Source: Exiguobacterium sp. s193
GTDB lineage: Bacteria > Bacillota > Bacilli > Exiguobacteriales > Exiguobacteriaceae
Direction of reading: 5' to 3'
DNA: 41,780 bases
NCBI RefSeq assembly: GCF_018618755.1
Contig: NZ_JACSMR010000018.1
Coordinates: 1-41,780, forward strand
The first letter of the stretch is position 1, and each line of letters opens with the position of its first letter. The translations under genes and the position numbers were made by a program. The notes beneath the pieces are model-generated. The model did not search any database, was not told the DNA's origin, and worked only from the letters and a program-made list of their open reading frames with translations. This document shows positions 1-12,968 of this stretch, piece after piece.

Positions 1-3
1 GTC

Positions 4-120
<117 letters not shown>

Positions 121-127
121 AATTGAA

Positions 128-168
128 AAAGACCGATCTGCATAACGCAGGTCGGTCTTTTGTATTTT
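128..168 (+). terminator. Intrinsic terminator of the left rrn operon
   Basis: A 13-bp stem (AAAGACCGATCTG with CAGGTCGGTCTTT, one G-U pair) with a short loop is followed by a T-rich run. It begins 8 nt after the 5S gene. Only about 20 bases separate it from the next start codon. Confidence 0.9.
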
Positions 169-188
169 AAAAACAAGAGGTGTACGTC

Positions 189-1606
189 GTGAAAAATCAG
201 ATGCCAATCATTGAAGCACTTAAGCGACACGTTAATCGGAAGGCAACATCCTGGCATGTTCCAGGTCATAAAAATGGAGAAATCGTCGCAGATTTGCCAG
301 ATTTTTTTAGGTGGGATAAGACGGAGTTAGCTGGACTAGATGATTTTCATCATCCGACGGAAGCGATTCTAGAAGCAAAAGGATTGTTGCGTGAAGTCTA
401 CGATTCGGAAGACAGCCATTTTTTAGTAAATGGATCAACGAGTGGGAACTGGGCAATGCTCGCTGCTGTGACTAGGCGGGGAGATTGCGTCTACGTTCAA
501 CGCAATTCACATAAATCGATCTTTAATGCACTCGAATGGTTGGGGTTAAATCCGATTTTTTTAAGTCCTGAATATGATGAAGCAACACAAATTGCTGGTC
601 ATGTTTCACGTGAAACATTACAGGAAGCGTTATCATTATATCCAGGTGGAGTTGCGGTATTCTTAACTTCACCAAGTTATTACGGAGAAACAGCCGCTAT
701 TGAAGAACTTGTAGCACTGACAAGACACTATGAATTACCGTTATTAGTCGATGAAGCACATGGTGCACACTTTGGTGAAGCATTTGGTATTCGTTCGGCC
801 TTTGAATATGGTGCGACAGCAGTCGTTCAATCTGCACACAAAACGTTACCAGCATTGACAATGGGTGCATGGATTCATGAGCGACTGACTGATACACAGC
901 GTCGAAGACTGAAGCATGCACTCCAATCGTTTCAAACATCAAGTCCCTCCTACCTCATTATGGCATCGCTTGATTATGCCCGATACCATCGGGAACAATG
1001 GACGGTTGATGAAATGAGAGCGATCGAAACGAGTCATCGGCTATTCCGGAACGAACTCAACGAACTAGAGGGAATGCGCGCAATCGTTTTTGATGATTGG
1101 TCGCGCTTGATTCTTTCGTATGAGGGTTATTCAGGAGAACAGTTACTGAATGCGTTAGCTAATGAAAAGTTAGATGCAGAATTTGCTCTAGGTTCATTTG
1201 TTGTCTGTATCTTACCTCTATATGTCGTGACGAAACGTGTCAGGAAGCAGTGGATGAAACAAGTGAACGATGCGGTCGTAAAGTTGAAATTGAAGGGAAT
1301 TCCCTCAAAAAGGTATATCGAGCAACCAATTATGGGTAAAATAAAAGTATCTTCACTCGCTTGTCCGTTAAATCAGTTAGAGGAGAAGGGACACATCATT
1401 CTTCCGCTTCGCGAAGCGATTGGGCAGGTTTCACTTGAAACGGTCATTCCGTATCCACCAGGGATTCCAGTCTTGTTACGAGGAGAGCGTGTGACAACAG
1501 AACATGTAGTGAGCATTGAGCATCATATAGCCGCATCCGTCCATCTTCAAGGTGGAGAGTCTTTGCAAGAAGGTACGTTGCGTGTCATAGAGGAAGGGTT
1601 TGTTGA

Positions 1607-1610
<4 letters not shown>
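189..1610 (+). CDS. yaaO: PLP-dependent Orn/Lys/Arg decarboxylase family protein (YaaO type)
   Basis: The protein is 473 residues and belongs to the fold-type I Orn/Lys/Arg decarboxylases, which decarboxylate a basic amino acid to a polyamine precursor or cadaverine. Visible marks are SWHVPGHKNG near the N-terminus, the PLP-ring aspartate motif DEAHGAHF near residue 188, and SAHKTLPALTMGA with the likely Schiff-base lysine near residue 218. The length matches the short Gram-positive class without the N-terminal wing domain. I place the start at GTG 189 because the Shine-Dalgarno AAGAGG at 175-180 directly abuts an alternative GTG at 180. The gene lies between a 5S terminator and tmk, exactly as yaaO does in B. 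subtilis. Lysine, arginine and ornithine cannot be told apart from sequence alone. No convincing promoter is visible in front of it. Confidence 0.88.
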
Positions 1611-2570
<960 letters not shown>

Positions 2571-2571
<1 letters not shown>

Positions 2572-3563
2572 TGCGGACATTTCATGAGCTTGAACAAACA
2601 CAATCCGTCATTTCGACGATTCTTCAAAATTCTTTACGGACAAATCGAATCAATCATGCTTATATCTTTACGGGAGATTATGAGCCGCTTCTTTTGGAGG
2701 CGGCTCAATTGTTCGCCAAGAGTTTATTTTGTGAGCAGAAAGATCAGGTCGAACCATGTAATGAATGCCGAAGCTGTCGACGGATGGATAGTGGCAACCT
2801 TGTCGATTACTATCAGATCGAGCCGGATGGCGCAACGATCAAAAAAGAACAAATTCAGCAGTTGATGCATGATTTGTCACTTCGCGGTTTAGAAGGGGAT
2901 CGGCAAATCTATGTCGTGACCCAGGCACACCGGATGACGCCACAAGCGGCAAACAGTTTATTGAAGTTCTTCGAAGAACCGGGTGAAGGAAAAGTGGCGA
3001 TTTTATTGACGAATCAGCCACAACTGTTATTACCGACGATTCGTTCTCGCGGACAACTGCTAAGTTTCCGCCCGGCCGACCGTGTGATGATTGGACAAGT
3101 GTTATCGGAAAAAACGTCACGCGACCCGGAGCTAACTCAGCTTGCAGCGCGTGTTTATTCAAAGATTGATGATGCAGAACAAGCCTTACTTGAAGACTGG
3201 TTTGTAAATGCGCGAGCGTCAGTGTTACAATTGATGGAGGAATTAGCGAATCGTCCGGCAGACTTGCCTCTATTCGTTCAAGAGAAATGGATTGGTCAGT
3301 TTAAGAATCGGCAAGACGTCCGGATTGGTCTAGAGCTTGTGACGTGTTTCTTCGAAGATGCCTTGCATCTGAAGTTGAATCCATCATGGGAGATCATCAC
3401 GTACACGAATAGCCGACCATTACTTGAGCAGATGGGTGGAAAGAGTCAGGCGACGATCACCCGCTGGTTGCAGGCAGTACTTGCAGCCGTCAAACGGGTC
3501 GAAGCGAATGTTAATCCTCAATTAACAGTTGAGCGTCTCATGTTTGACTTACAGAAAGGGTAG
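2571..3563 (+). CDS. holB: DNA polymerase III delta' subunit
   Basis: This 330-residue clamp-loader subunit opens and loads the beta sliding clamp together with DnaX and delta. It shows the zinc-binding cysteines C54, C63, C66 and C69 (EPCNECRSCRRMDSGN), the ANSLLKFFEEP segment, and an arginine-finger region reading IRSRGQLLSF. Two features are odd. The P-loop position reads TGDYEPLLLEAA (about 34-45) with no GxxxxGK(S/T). The usual Ser-Arg-Cys box is Ser-Arg-Gly. delta' is catalytically dispensable for ATP hydrolysis in E. coli, so this fits a purely structural role. The start codon overlaps the darA stop by one base. Confidence 0.93.
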
Positions 3564-3569
3564 AGCGAT

Positions 3570-4400
3570 ATGCTAGAAGTAGTAGGCGTTCGCTTTAAAG
3601 AAGCGGGCAAAATTTATTATTTTGCACCTGGACAAGAGTCATTATCACGAGGACAAGCCGTCATCGTGGAGACAGTACGGGGCATTGAATATGGCGAAGT
3701 GGTAATCGCTGATAAACAAATGGACGAGGAAGATGTGGTCTTACCATTAAAATCGATTCTTCGGATCGCGGATGATAAAGACGCGATGATCGTCCGTGAA
3801 AATAAAGTAGCAGCACTTGATGCACATGCCGTGTGTGTTGAAAAGATTCGCGAACATAAGCTCGATATGAAACTCGTTGACGTCGAATATACGTTTGATC
3901 GTAATAAAGTCATCTTTTACTTCACAGCGGAAGGTCGCGTCGACTTCCGGGAACTCGTCAAAGATTTAGCTGCAGTCTTCCGGACACGGATTGAGTTGCG
4001 CCAAATCGGAGTTCGTGATGAAGCGAAATTGCTCGGTGGAATCGGTCCTTGTGGTCGTGTTCTCTGTTGTTCATCCTTCTTGGGTGAATTCGAGCCGGTC
4101 TCAATCAAGATGGCGAAAGATCAAAACTTATCACTGAACCCAACGAAGATTTCCGGTGTTTGTGGTCGTTTAATGTGCTGTTTGAAATACGAGAACGATA
4201 CGTATGAAGAAATGCGACGTGATCTACCCGATTACGGAAAACGTCTGACTGTACCAGAAGGCGAAGGTCGTGTCGTCGGATTAAACATCCTCGATCAAGT
4301 AGTTCAAATTGAACTGAAAGACCGTTCCCGCGTTCTGACTTACTCGATGGAAGAATTATTATCCGTCGGTGCCGTAAAACAAAAACGACCAAAAGAATGA
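3570..4400 (+). CDS. ricT: RicT (YaaT), PSP1-domain Fe-S protein of the RicAFT (Y) complex
   Basis: The protein is 276 residues with an N-terminal PSP1 domain. In B. subtilis RicT works with RicA and RicF to steer RNase Y cleavage of mRNAs, and the complex carries [4Fe-4S] clusters. The sequence has the expected cysteines in two clusters, [12 protein letters not shown] (about residues 160-172) and [13 protein letters not shown] (about 195-207). The N-terminal [15 protein letters not shown] and the YGEVV turn are typical of PSP1. It starts 6 bp after holB and its stop overlaps the open frame of yabA, so it sits inside one operon with the replication genes. Confidence 0.93.
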   Translation: MLEVVGVRFKEAGKIYYFAPGQESLSRGQAVIVETVRGIEYGEVVIADKQMDEEDVVLPLKSILRIADDKDAMIVRENKVAALDAHAVCVEKIREHKLDMKLVDVEYTFDRNKVIFYFTAEGRVDFRELVKDLAAVFRTRIELRQIGVRDEAKLLGGIGPCGRVLCCSSFLGEFEPVSIKMAKDQNLSLNPTKISGVCGRLMCCLKYENDTYEEMRRDLPDYGKRLTVPEGEGRVVGLNILDQVVQIELKDRSRVLTYSMEELLSVGAVKQKRPKE

Positions 4401-4414
4401 CGGGGTGCATACGC

Positions 4415-4759
4415 GTGGAGAGAGTCGATAAAAAAGAAATCATTACGCGTGTCGATGCGATCGAGCAACAGATTCATTTGCTGACTGAGCATCTGAGCGT
4501 ATTAAAAGATCAGCTTGCTTACATGATGGAGGAAAATCAACACCTCTACCTCGAAAATCATCACCTGCGTGAGAAGGTGGAGCGAGATGAACAACAACCG
4601 ATTACAGAAGAAGCGGAAGCCGAAGCGTTAGTAGGTGCCGGATACGATAACCTCGGGCGCCTCTATCAAGAAGGATTCCACATTTGTAACTTGCACTATG
4701 GTCAAGTCCGCAAAGACGGGGACTGCCTGTTCTGCTTGTCCATGTTAACGAAACATTGA
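4415..4759 (+). CDS. yabA: Replication initiation control protein YabA
   Basis: YabA binds DnaA and the beta clamp DnaN and restrains initiation. The protein has an N-terminal leucine-rich coiled coil (roughly residues 5-55) followed by a C-terminal zinc-binding domain with HICNLHYG and GDCLFCLS, giving three cysteines plus histidine as ligands. I prefer GTG 4415 (114 residues) because the protein then begins MERVDKKE, like the known MDKKE start, and a GGGG Shine-Dalgarno lies 9-10 bp upstream. The alternative ATG 4397 overlaps the ricT stop and would add MTGCIR. A hairpin terminator follows the stop codon. Confidence 0.92.
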   Translation: MERVDKKEIITRVDAIEQQIHLLTEHLSVLKDQLAYMMEENQHLYLENHHLREKVERDEQQPITEEAEAEALVGAGYDNLGRLYQEGFHICNLHYGQVRKDGDCLFCLSMLTKH

Positions 4760-4760
4760 G

Positions 4761-4791
4761 AGGCTGACTTCCTAGGAGTCAGTCTTTTTTT
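4761..4791 (+). terminator. Intrinsic terminator after yabA
   Basis: A 9-bp stem (AGGCTGACT with AGTCAGTCT, one G-U) with a 7-nt loop is followed by TTTTTT. Only about 19 bp separate it from yabB and no promoter is evident there, so it probably works as a partial terminator within a longer transcript. Confidence 0.8.
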
Positions 4792-4809
4792 CAGAAAGGA
4801 AGACATCAT

Positions 4810-5547
4810 ATGCTTGAATTATTACCCGATGAACGACTCGATCATCTCCTCGGAAGAGACGGGCGCATCATCCAAAGTCCAACCGTTTTTTCCTACTCGC
4901 TTGATGCGGCCTTACTCGCTCAATTCGTCTGGGTCCCGATCCGCCAAGGCAAGTTAGTCGATTTGTGTGCCGGGAATGGCGCGATTCCGCTCTTTTTATC
5001 CTACCGGACGAGTGGAACGATCACCGGTCTTGAAATTCAACCACGCCTCGTCGAGATGGCACGTCGGAGTATTACGTTAAACGAAAAGGAAGAGCAACTC
5101 CAAATGATTGAAGGGGATGTCAAAACGGCAGGAAAACAACTTGGCTACGGTACGTATGATGTCGTGACCTGCAACCCGCCATATTTTTTAGCGAATGAAT
5201 CATCGAATCGAAATGAGAGTGAACATTATACGATTGCCCGACATGAAGTCTTATGCACACTCGAAGATTGTATTCGTTCAGCAGCCGATTTACTTAAACA
5301 AGGCGGGAAAACGGCGTTCGTCCATCGTCCTGAACGTTTACTCGATATCGTGACGTTGATGCGTCAGTACCGCATCGAACCGAAGCGGATGCAATTGATT
5401 TATCCGAAGACGGGAAAAGAAGCCAACATGCTGTTGATCGAAGGTATCAAGGATGCGAAACCAGGCTTGAAAGTATTGCCCCCGTTCATCGTCTACGAGC
5501 AAGACGATACGTATACAGCACAAATGCGGGAACATCTGAATGTCTAA
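4810..5547 (+). CDS. yabB: tRNA1(Val) adenine-37 N6-methyltransferase family protein (YabB/TrmN6)
   Basis: The 245-residue class I SAM-dependent methyltransferase carries the SAM-binding VDLCAGNGAIPLFLS loop (near residues 50-65) and the adenine-N6 catalytic motif NPPYF within DVVTCNPPYFLANE. The family includes E. coli TrmN6 (YfiC), which makes m6A37 in tRNA1(Val). That specific substrate is inferred here. A good ribosome site AGAAAGGAAG precedes the ATG. The 3' end overlaps yazA by 8 bp, and the yabB-yazA-rsmI order matches Bacillus. Confidence 0.88.
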   Translation: MLELLPDERLDHLLGRDGRIIQSPTVFSYSLDAALLAQFVWVPIRQGKLVDLCAGNGAIPLFLSYRTSGTITGLEIQPRLVEMARRSITLNEKEEQLQMIEGDVKTAGKQLGYGTYDVVTCNPPYFLANESSNRNESEHYTIARHEVLCTLEDCIRSAADLLKQGGKTAFVHRPERLLDIVTLMRQYRIEPKRMQLIYPKTGKEANMLLIEGIKDAKPGLKVLPPFIVYEQDDTYTAQMREHLNV

Positions 5548-5794
5548 GCATGCAATTTATATCGTACGTTGCCGCGACGGCAGTCTGTATACGGGATACG
5601 CCGTCGATGTCGAGAAGCGTGTTGCGACACACAACACAGGGCAGGGTGCCAAGTACACGCGGGCACGGCTACCGGTCGTCCTTGCGTACACAGAGACGTT
5701 TGAAACGAAGTCGGAGGCACTGAAACGCGAGTATGCCATCAAACAATTGACGCGTGCGAAAAAAGAACAGCTTATTCAAGGAGGGACGTCATGA
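5540..5794 (+). CDS. yazA: GIY-YIG nuclease superfamily protein YazA
   Basis: This is an 84-residue stand-alone GIY-YIG domain of the UPF0213 (YhbQ-like) family. The two signature strands are YIVRCRDGSLYTGYAVDVEKR, where TGY replaces the YIG half, followed by HNTGQGAKYTRARLPV with the conserved arginines. A catalytic-type glutamate lies in ETFETKSEALKREYAIK. The cellular role of the family is not established. It overlaps yabB by 8 bp and rsmI by 4 bp, so translational coupling is likely. Confidence 0.88.
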   Translation: MSKHAIYIVRCRDGSLYTGYAVDVEKRVATHNTGQGAKYTRARLPVVLAYTETFETKSEALKREYAIKQLTRAKKEQLIQGGTS

Positions 5795-6648
5795 AGGCGA
5801 CCAGCAGTTTTAAGGATCAAACGAATGGCTTATATATCGTACCGACGCCAATCGGAAATTTAGAAGACATGACGTATCGAGCCGTTCGGTTATTACGTGA
5901 ATCGGATATCGTCGCAGCGGAAGATACACGCCAGACGATGAAATTATTCAACCATTTTGAAATCGATACGAAACTTGTCAGTTATCATGAACACAATAAA
6001 CAAGTCAGTGGCGAAAGGTTACTCGGTGACTTAGTAGCGGGAAAACAAGTTGCACTCGTCTCGGATGCCGGAATGCCGGGAATTTCTGACCCGGGGAGCG
6101 ATTTAATCCGACTCGCGATTGCAGCAGATATCCCGGTCATCGTCTTACCTGGAGCAAATGCGGCATTGACGGCACTCGTCGCGTCCGGTCTACCGACGGA
6201 ACGTTTTTTATACTACGGCTTTTTACCACGCAAGAAAAAAGAGCGGCGTGAAGCACTTGAGACGTTACGTTATGAGCAAGGGACATTGATTTTTTATGAA
6301 GCACCACACCGGTTAAAGGAAATGTTGACAGGTCTCCTCGAAATACTCGGGGATCGCCAAATCACGCTTGCCCGTGAGTTGACGAAGCGCTATGAAGAAT
6401 ACATTCGTGGTTCGGTGACGGAAGCACTGGACTGGGCAGCAGAAGATGTCCGCGGCGAATTTGTCGTCATCGTCGACGGGTCGACGGAAGAACGTCCGAG
6501 CGAAATCGTACAAGAGGCAGATCCACTCGACCAAATCGAACGGTATATCGCAGACGGTGAAAAGCCGAATGCAGCGTTAAAACGTGTCGCGAAGGAACGG
6601 GGACTTGACCGACAAGCCTTATACCTGTCTTATCACGAATCGAAATGA
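5791..6648 (+). CDS. rsmI: 16S rRNA (cytidine-1402 2'-O)-methyltransferase
   Basis: The 285-residue protein is of the tetrapyrrole-methylase (class III SAM methyltransferase) fold and is orthologous to RsmI/YabC. It has the N-terminal GLYIVPTPIGNLEDMTYRA, the AAEDTRQTMKLFNHF motif, the SDAGMPGISDPG loop and PGANAALTALVASGLP. RsmI and RsmH together make m4Cm1402 in the ribosomal P site. The ATG overlaps the yazA stop (ATGA) with GGAGGGA upstream. A bidirectional terminator shared with the convergent abrB follows the stop. Confidence 0.95.
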   Translation: MKATSSFKDQTNGLYIVPTPIGNLEDMTYRAVRLLRESDIVAAEDTRQTMKLFNHFEIDTKLVSYHEHNKQVSGERLLGDLVAGKQVALVSDAGMPGISDPGSDLIRLAIAADIPVIVLPGANAALTALVASGLPTERFLYYGFLPRKKKERREALETLRYEQGTLIFYEAPHRLKEMLTGLLEILGDRQITLARELTKRYEEYIRGSVTEALDWAAEDVRGEFVVIVDGSTEERPSEIVQEADPLDQIERYIADGEKPNAALKRVAKERGLDRQALYLSYHESK

Positions 6649-6685
6649 AAAAAGGAAGCGTACCGAATCGGCGCGCTTCCTTTTT
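6649..6685. terminator. Bidirectional terminator between rsmI and abrB
   Basis: A stem (AAAAAGGAAGCG with CGCTTCCTTTTT) encloses a 13-nt loop with A-rich and T-rich flanks, so it can end both the plus-strand rsmI transcript and the minus-strand abrB transcript. It ends 4 bp before the abrB stop codon. Confidence 0.85.
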
Positions 6686-6689
6686 GGTC

Positions 6690-6986
6690 TTATTCGTTTC
6701 CTGCGTAATGACGATCGAGGAAATCTTTTAACTCAACGAGGACGCGTTGTGCGCCATCCGGAGAGAGAATTAATTTTCCGTCTGCTAATTTGAAGTTGTC
6801 TTCTGATACTTCACCTGTGACTTGGCAAGTCATGTTTGGTTTGTATTTTTTAAGAATGATTTGCTCGTTATCAACGTAGATTTCGAGTGCATCTTTCTCT
6901 GCGATTTGAAGTGTGCGGCGAAGTTCGATTGGAATTACTACCCGGCCGAGCTCGTCTACTTTACGTACAATACCTGTTGATTTCAT
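6690..6986 (-). CDS. abrB: Transition state regulator AbrB
   Basis: This 98-residue DNA-binding protein begins MKSTGIVRKVDELGRVVIP, the AbrB swapped-hairpin domain, and continues with LEIYVDNEQIILKKYKP and MTCQVTGEV. It is close to B. subtilis AbrB through about residue 75, while the C-terminal multimerisation tail differs. It is the only minus-strand gene in the window and lies between rsmI and metG as in Bacillus. The start at 6986 is set by AGAGGAGG 8-10 bp upstream. The open frame extends 18 codons further with no ribosome site. AbrB represses post-exponential genes in spore formers, so its retention here suggests a regulon beyond sporulation. Confidence 0.95.
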   Translation of the reverse strand: MKSTGIVRKVDELGRVVIPIELRRTLQIAEKDALEIYVDNEQIILKKYKPNMTCQVTGEVSEDNFKLADGKLILSPDGAQRVLVELKDFLDRHYAGNE

Positions 6987-7066
6987 TTTGTTGTTCCTCC
7001 TCTGGATGTCTAAGTCTCTGTTTTTTTGGAAAATCGTCAAAATTCGACATCACTTCTATAGAATGT

Positions 7067-7095
7067 AGAATACTAAACTTTCCAAAAGTAGTCAA
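7067..7095 (-). promoter_or_regulatory. sigma-A promoter for abrB
   Basis: On the minus strand, TTGACT (7095-7090), a 17-bp spacer, then TATTCT (7072-7067) match the housekeeping consensus. This predicts a leader of about 75 nt before the abrB ATG. Confidence 0.75.
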
Positions 7096-7266
7096 CCAAT
7101 CTGAATAGCTTGAAATCAAAATGTCATTTATTTCTCAAAAAAGCCATAATTGAAACGATTTATTAATAGATTTTCCCTTTTTAAAGGAATTCAAACTATT
7201 TAGTGTGTTTTTTTGTAATTTGATGTCTGATGTCAAAAAATGTTTCGATTCGACAAAAAACGAGTT

Positions 7267-7295
7267 TCGACAGCGGCGGTAGAACAGCGTATAAT
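7267..7295 (+). promoter_or_regulatory. sigma-A promoter for metG
   Basis: TCGACA (7267-7272), a 17-bp spacer and a perfect TATAAT (7290-7295) lie about 30 bp ahead of the metG ATG. The short leader leaves no room for a T-box or SAM riboswitch. Confidence 0.85.
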
Positions 7296-7305
7296 AATGG
7301 AATGA

Positions 7306-9279
<1,974 letters not shown>

Positions 9280-9284
9280 TTCGG

Positions 9285-9319
9285 ATGCCTGTGGACTTCA
9301 CGTCACAGGCATTTTTTTG
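9285..9319 (+). terminator. Intrinsic terminator after metG
   Basis: A perfect 9-bp stem (ATGCCTGTG with CACAGGCAT) with a 10-nt loop is followed by a run of T. The tatD Shine-Dalgarno begins almost at once after it, so some read-through into tatD is likely. Confidence 0.85.
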
Positions 9320-9337
9320 AAAAAGGAGTCGAGGATA

Positions 9338-10105
9338 TTGTTAATCGATACACACACACATTTAAATTCGGATCAGTTCGACGGAGACGTCGAAGAAACG
9401 ATTGAACGCGCACGGGCGAACGGGGTTTCACCGATGATCGTCGTCGGATTCGATCATAAGACGATCGACCGGGCGATGGAACTCGTCGAACAGTATGACG
9501 ACCTGTATGCCGTCATCGGTTGGCATCCCGTCGATTCAATTGATTTTGATGAGGAGGCGTACGCGAAAGTCGAACGGTTGATGGACCATGAGAAAGTCGT
9601 CGCCCTCGGTGAAATCGGTCTGGATTATCACTGGGATACGTCACCAAAAGATGTCCAAGAAGCGGCGTTCCGTAAACAAATTCAACTCGCGAAGAAAAAG
9701 AATAAGCCAATCGTCATCCACAACCGGGAAGCAACGGAAGATACGTTACGTATTCTCGAAGAAGAAGATGCGAAAGAAGTCGGTGGGATTCTCCATAGCT
9801 ACAGCATGAGTGCTGAACTGTTACCCCGTTGCCTCGCGATGAACTTTTATATTTCGCTCGGTGGACCGGTAACGTTCAAAAATGCGAAGATGCCAAAACG
9901 TGTCGCTCAAGAAGTCCCGCTTGATCGGTTACTCGTCGAGACGGATTGTCCCTACCTGACGCCGACACCATACCGCGGCAAACGTAATGAGCCGGCGTAT
10001 GTCCGGTTCGTGGCGGAAGAAATCGCTCAACTACGTGGTATGATGTATGCCGATATCGAACAAGCGACGACAGAAAATGCGAAACGAGTCTTCCGTCTCC
10101 CATGA
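9338..10105 (+). CDS. tatD: TatD-family metal-dependent deoxyribonuclease
   Basis: The 255-residue TIM-barrel hydrolase shows the metal-ligand series DTHTH (residues 4-8), GEIGLDYHW (Glu), VIHNREA (His), ILHSYS (His) and ETDCPYL (Asp). TatD proteins act as 3'-5' exonucleases or AP-type DNases in DNA quality control. The exact substrate is inferred. I choose TTG 9338, giving MLIDTHTH as in Bacillus, because AAAGGAG at 9322-9328 is well spaced to it. The upstream TTG at 9317 lies inside the metG terminator. The last codon overlaps rpfB by 4 bp. Confidence 0.92.
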   Translation: MLIDTHTHLNSDQFDGDVEETIERARANGVSPMIVVGFDHKTIDRAMELVEQYDDLYAVIGWHPVDSIDFDEEAYAKVERLMDHEKVVALGEIGLDYHWDTSPKDVQEAAFRKQIQLAKKKNKPIVIHNREATEDTLRILEEEDAKEVGGILHSYSMSAELLPRCLAMNFYISLGGPVTFKNAKMPKRVAQEVPLDRLLVETDCPYLTPTPYRGKRNEPAYVRFVAEEIAQLRGMMYADIEQATTENAKRVFRLP

Positions 10106-11382
10106 TGCGTTCGTTTTCTTATATCGTGACGGGGTGTGCGTTGCTGGTTCTCGCAAGTCTGATTTATTTTGCGATGGACCATCCGCGCGACGTCACCTTG
10201 ATGATTGATGGACAAGAGCAACAGGTCGAGACAACGGAAACATCCGTCTATGGTGTCTTACGCGAAAACGGAATCGACGTCCAGGAGGAAGATACCATCG
10301 AACCGGCGCTCAGCGCTGATTTACCGGACGATGGGTTAATCGTCATGCAACGGGCGAAAGAAATCACGCTGATTGTCGGATATGGTCAAGCGCAGACGGT
10401 CCGGACGCAGGCACGTCTCGTCACAGACCTCTTAAAGGAACAAGGTATCACTCAGGCGGATAGCGATGATGTATATCCTTCCATTAACGCAGTTTTGACG
10501 ACGGGCATGACGGTCCGGTTCCGTGAAGCATTCCCGGTCGATGTCATCATCGGAGGACAAGCAAAACAAGTTTATACGTACCAGACGACGGTCCGGGAGC
10601 TGTTAGCGAAACAAGGGGTCACGTTACAAGCATCGGACAAGGTCGCACCCAGTCTTGATACCGTTGTATCGGAAAACAGCCTCGTCACTGTCAATACGAC
10701 ACGACGGGCGACGTTGACGCAGGAACAGCTCTTACCATTCGATGTCGAACAGGTGGAAGATCCGACGTTGCCAAAAGGACAGGAACTCGTGACGACGACA
10801 GGACGTCCCGGTGTCCGGACGAAAAAATATCAGCTGACGCTCGCCGACGGACAAAGCAAAGAGAAAAAGTTACTGGCGGACGAAGTGACGAGTGAACCGG
10901 TCAAACAGGTCGTCAAGGTCGGGACGAAGCCGATTGAACGAACCGATCCGGTGACACCGGTGTTCAATGAAGAACAAGCGACGGTACCGCTGACGGTGAC
11001 GCCAGAGGTGACCGCCGACCTCGACTTTAAGAACGCCAAAACCTTGACGGTGGAAGCGACGGCCTATACGAATGATCCGGCGTCAAACGGCAGTCAATTG
11101 TATGATGGACGTGCATTGACGGCGACAGGATACGACGTCACGGATACGATCACCTATCAAGGGTTACCGATCGTCGCGGTCGACCCGAAAGTGATTCCGC
11201 TCGGGACGAAGGTCTACGTCGAAGGTGTCGGACTTGCGGTCGCACTCGACACGGGTGGCGCGATCAAAGGCAATAAAATCGATGTACTCGTCGGGGATGA
11301 ACAGACGGCGAAGACGTTCGGACGGAAGACGGTCAAGCTTTGGGTCATCCCGAACGAATCAGGCACGGAAGCGGGTAGTTGA
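10102..11382 (+). CDS. yabE: RpfB/YabE-like cell-wall protein (DUF348 x3, G5, 3D domain)
   Basis: The 426-residue exported protein has an uncleaved or weak signal anchor at residues 5-24. Three DUF348 repeats follow (about 32-95, 96-152 and 153-205), then a G5 domain (about 208-275) and a C-terminal 3D domain (from about 312). The 3D domain has AVDPKVIPLGTKVY, ALDTGGAIKGNKIDV and the three conserved aspartates. It resembles B. subtilis YabE, a presumed lytic transglycosylase acting on peptidoglycan and related to resuscitation-promoting factors. The ATG overlaps the tatD stop by 4 bp. A second ATG follows at 10105. The terminator hairpin begins inside the last codons. Confidence 0.9.
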   Translation: MMRSFSYIVTGCALLVLASLIYFAMDHPRDVTLMIDGQEQQVETTETSVYGVLRENGIDVQEEDTIEPALSADLPDDGLIVMQRAKEITLIVGYGQAQTVRTQARLVTDLLKEQGITQADSDDVYPSINAVLTTGMTVRFREAFPVDVIIGGQAKQVYTYQTTVRELLAKQGVTLQASDKVAPSLDTVVSENSLVTVNTTRRATLTQEQLLPFDVEQVEDPTLPKGQELVTTTGRPGVRTKKYQLTLADGQSKEKKLLADEVTSEPVKQVVKVGTKPIERTDPVTPVFNEEQATVPLTVTPEVTADLDFKNAKTLTVEATAYTNDPASNGSQLYDGRALTATGYDVTDTITYQGLPIVAVDPKVIPLGTKVYVEGVGLAVALDTGGAIKGNKIDVLVGDEQTAKTFGRKTVKLWVIPNESGTEAGS

Positions 11383-11399
11383 CGCTTCCTTGTTTTTTT
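11367..11399 (+). terminator. Intrinsic terminator overlapping the end of yabE
   Basis: A 7-bp stem (GGAAGCG with CGCTTCC) has a loop that contains the TGA stop of yabE. It is followed by TTGTTTTTTT. The hairpin sits partly inside the coding sequence. Confidence 0.85.
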
Positions 11400-11417
11400 C
11401 GTGGAAACAGGTACAAT
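11390..11417 (+). promoter_or_regulatory. Possible promoter for rnmV embedded in the terminator T-run
   Basis: TTGTTT (11390-11395), a 16-bp spacer and TACAAT (11412-11417) lie about 35 bp ahead of the chosen rnmV start. The -35 is formed by the T-run of the preceding terminator. The match is moderate. Confidence 0.45.
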
Positions 11418-11451
11418 TACGGAAGTGTCTGAAGAAGGTGGAGAAGAACTG

Positions 11452-12909
<1,458 letters not shown>

Positions 12910-12937
12910 ATTGCCCCTTTCTAATATTTAATTAATA

Positions 12938-12946
12938 TGCTATAAT
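12938..12946 (+). promoter_or_regulatory. Second, extended -10 promoter (P2) for veg
   Basis: TGCTATAAT is an extended -10 element with a perfect TATAAT hexamer in an AT-rich stretch. The -35 position (TTTCTA) is poor. It would start transcription about 10 bp before the veg ribosome site, giving an almost leaderless message, so it may be weak or fortuitous. Confidence 0.5.
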
Positions 12947-12968
12947 AAATATTAGTGAGGTGAAGCGT

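Noticed and set aside
4397-4414. ATG start of yabA overlapping the ricT stop
   Set aside because: It is possible, but GTG 4415 gives the family N-terminus and better ribosome-site spacing. Kept as an alternative in the yabA entry.
6987-7040. 18-residue extension of AbrB
   Set aside because: The strong AGAGGAGG lies just before the inner ATG, and the extension does not resemble AbrB.
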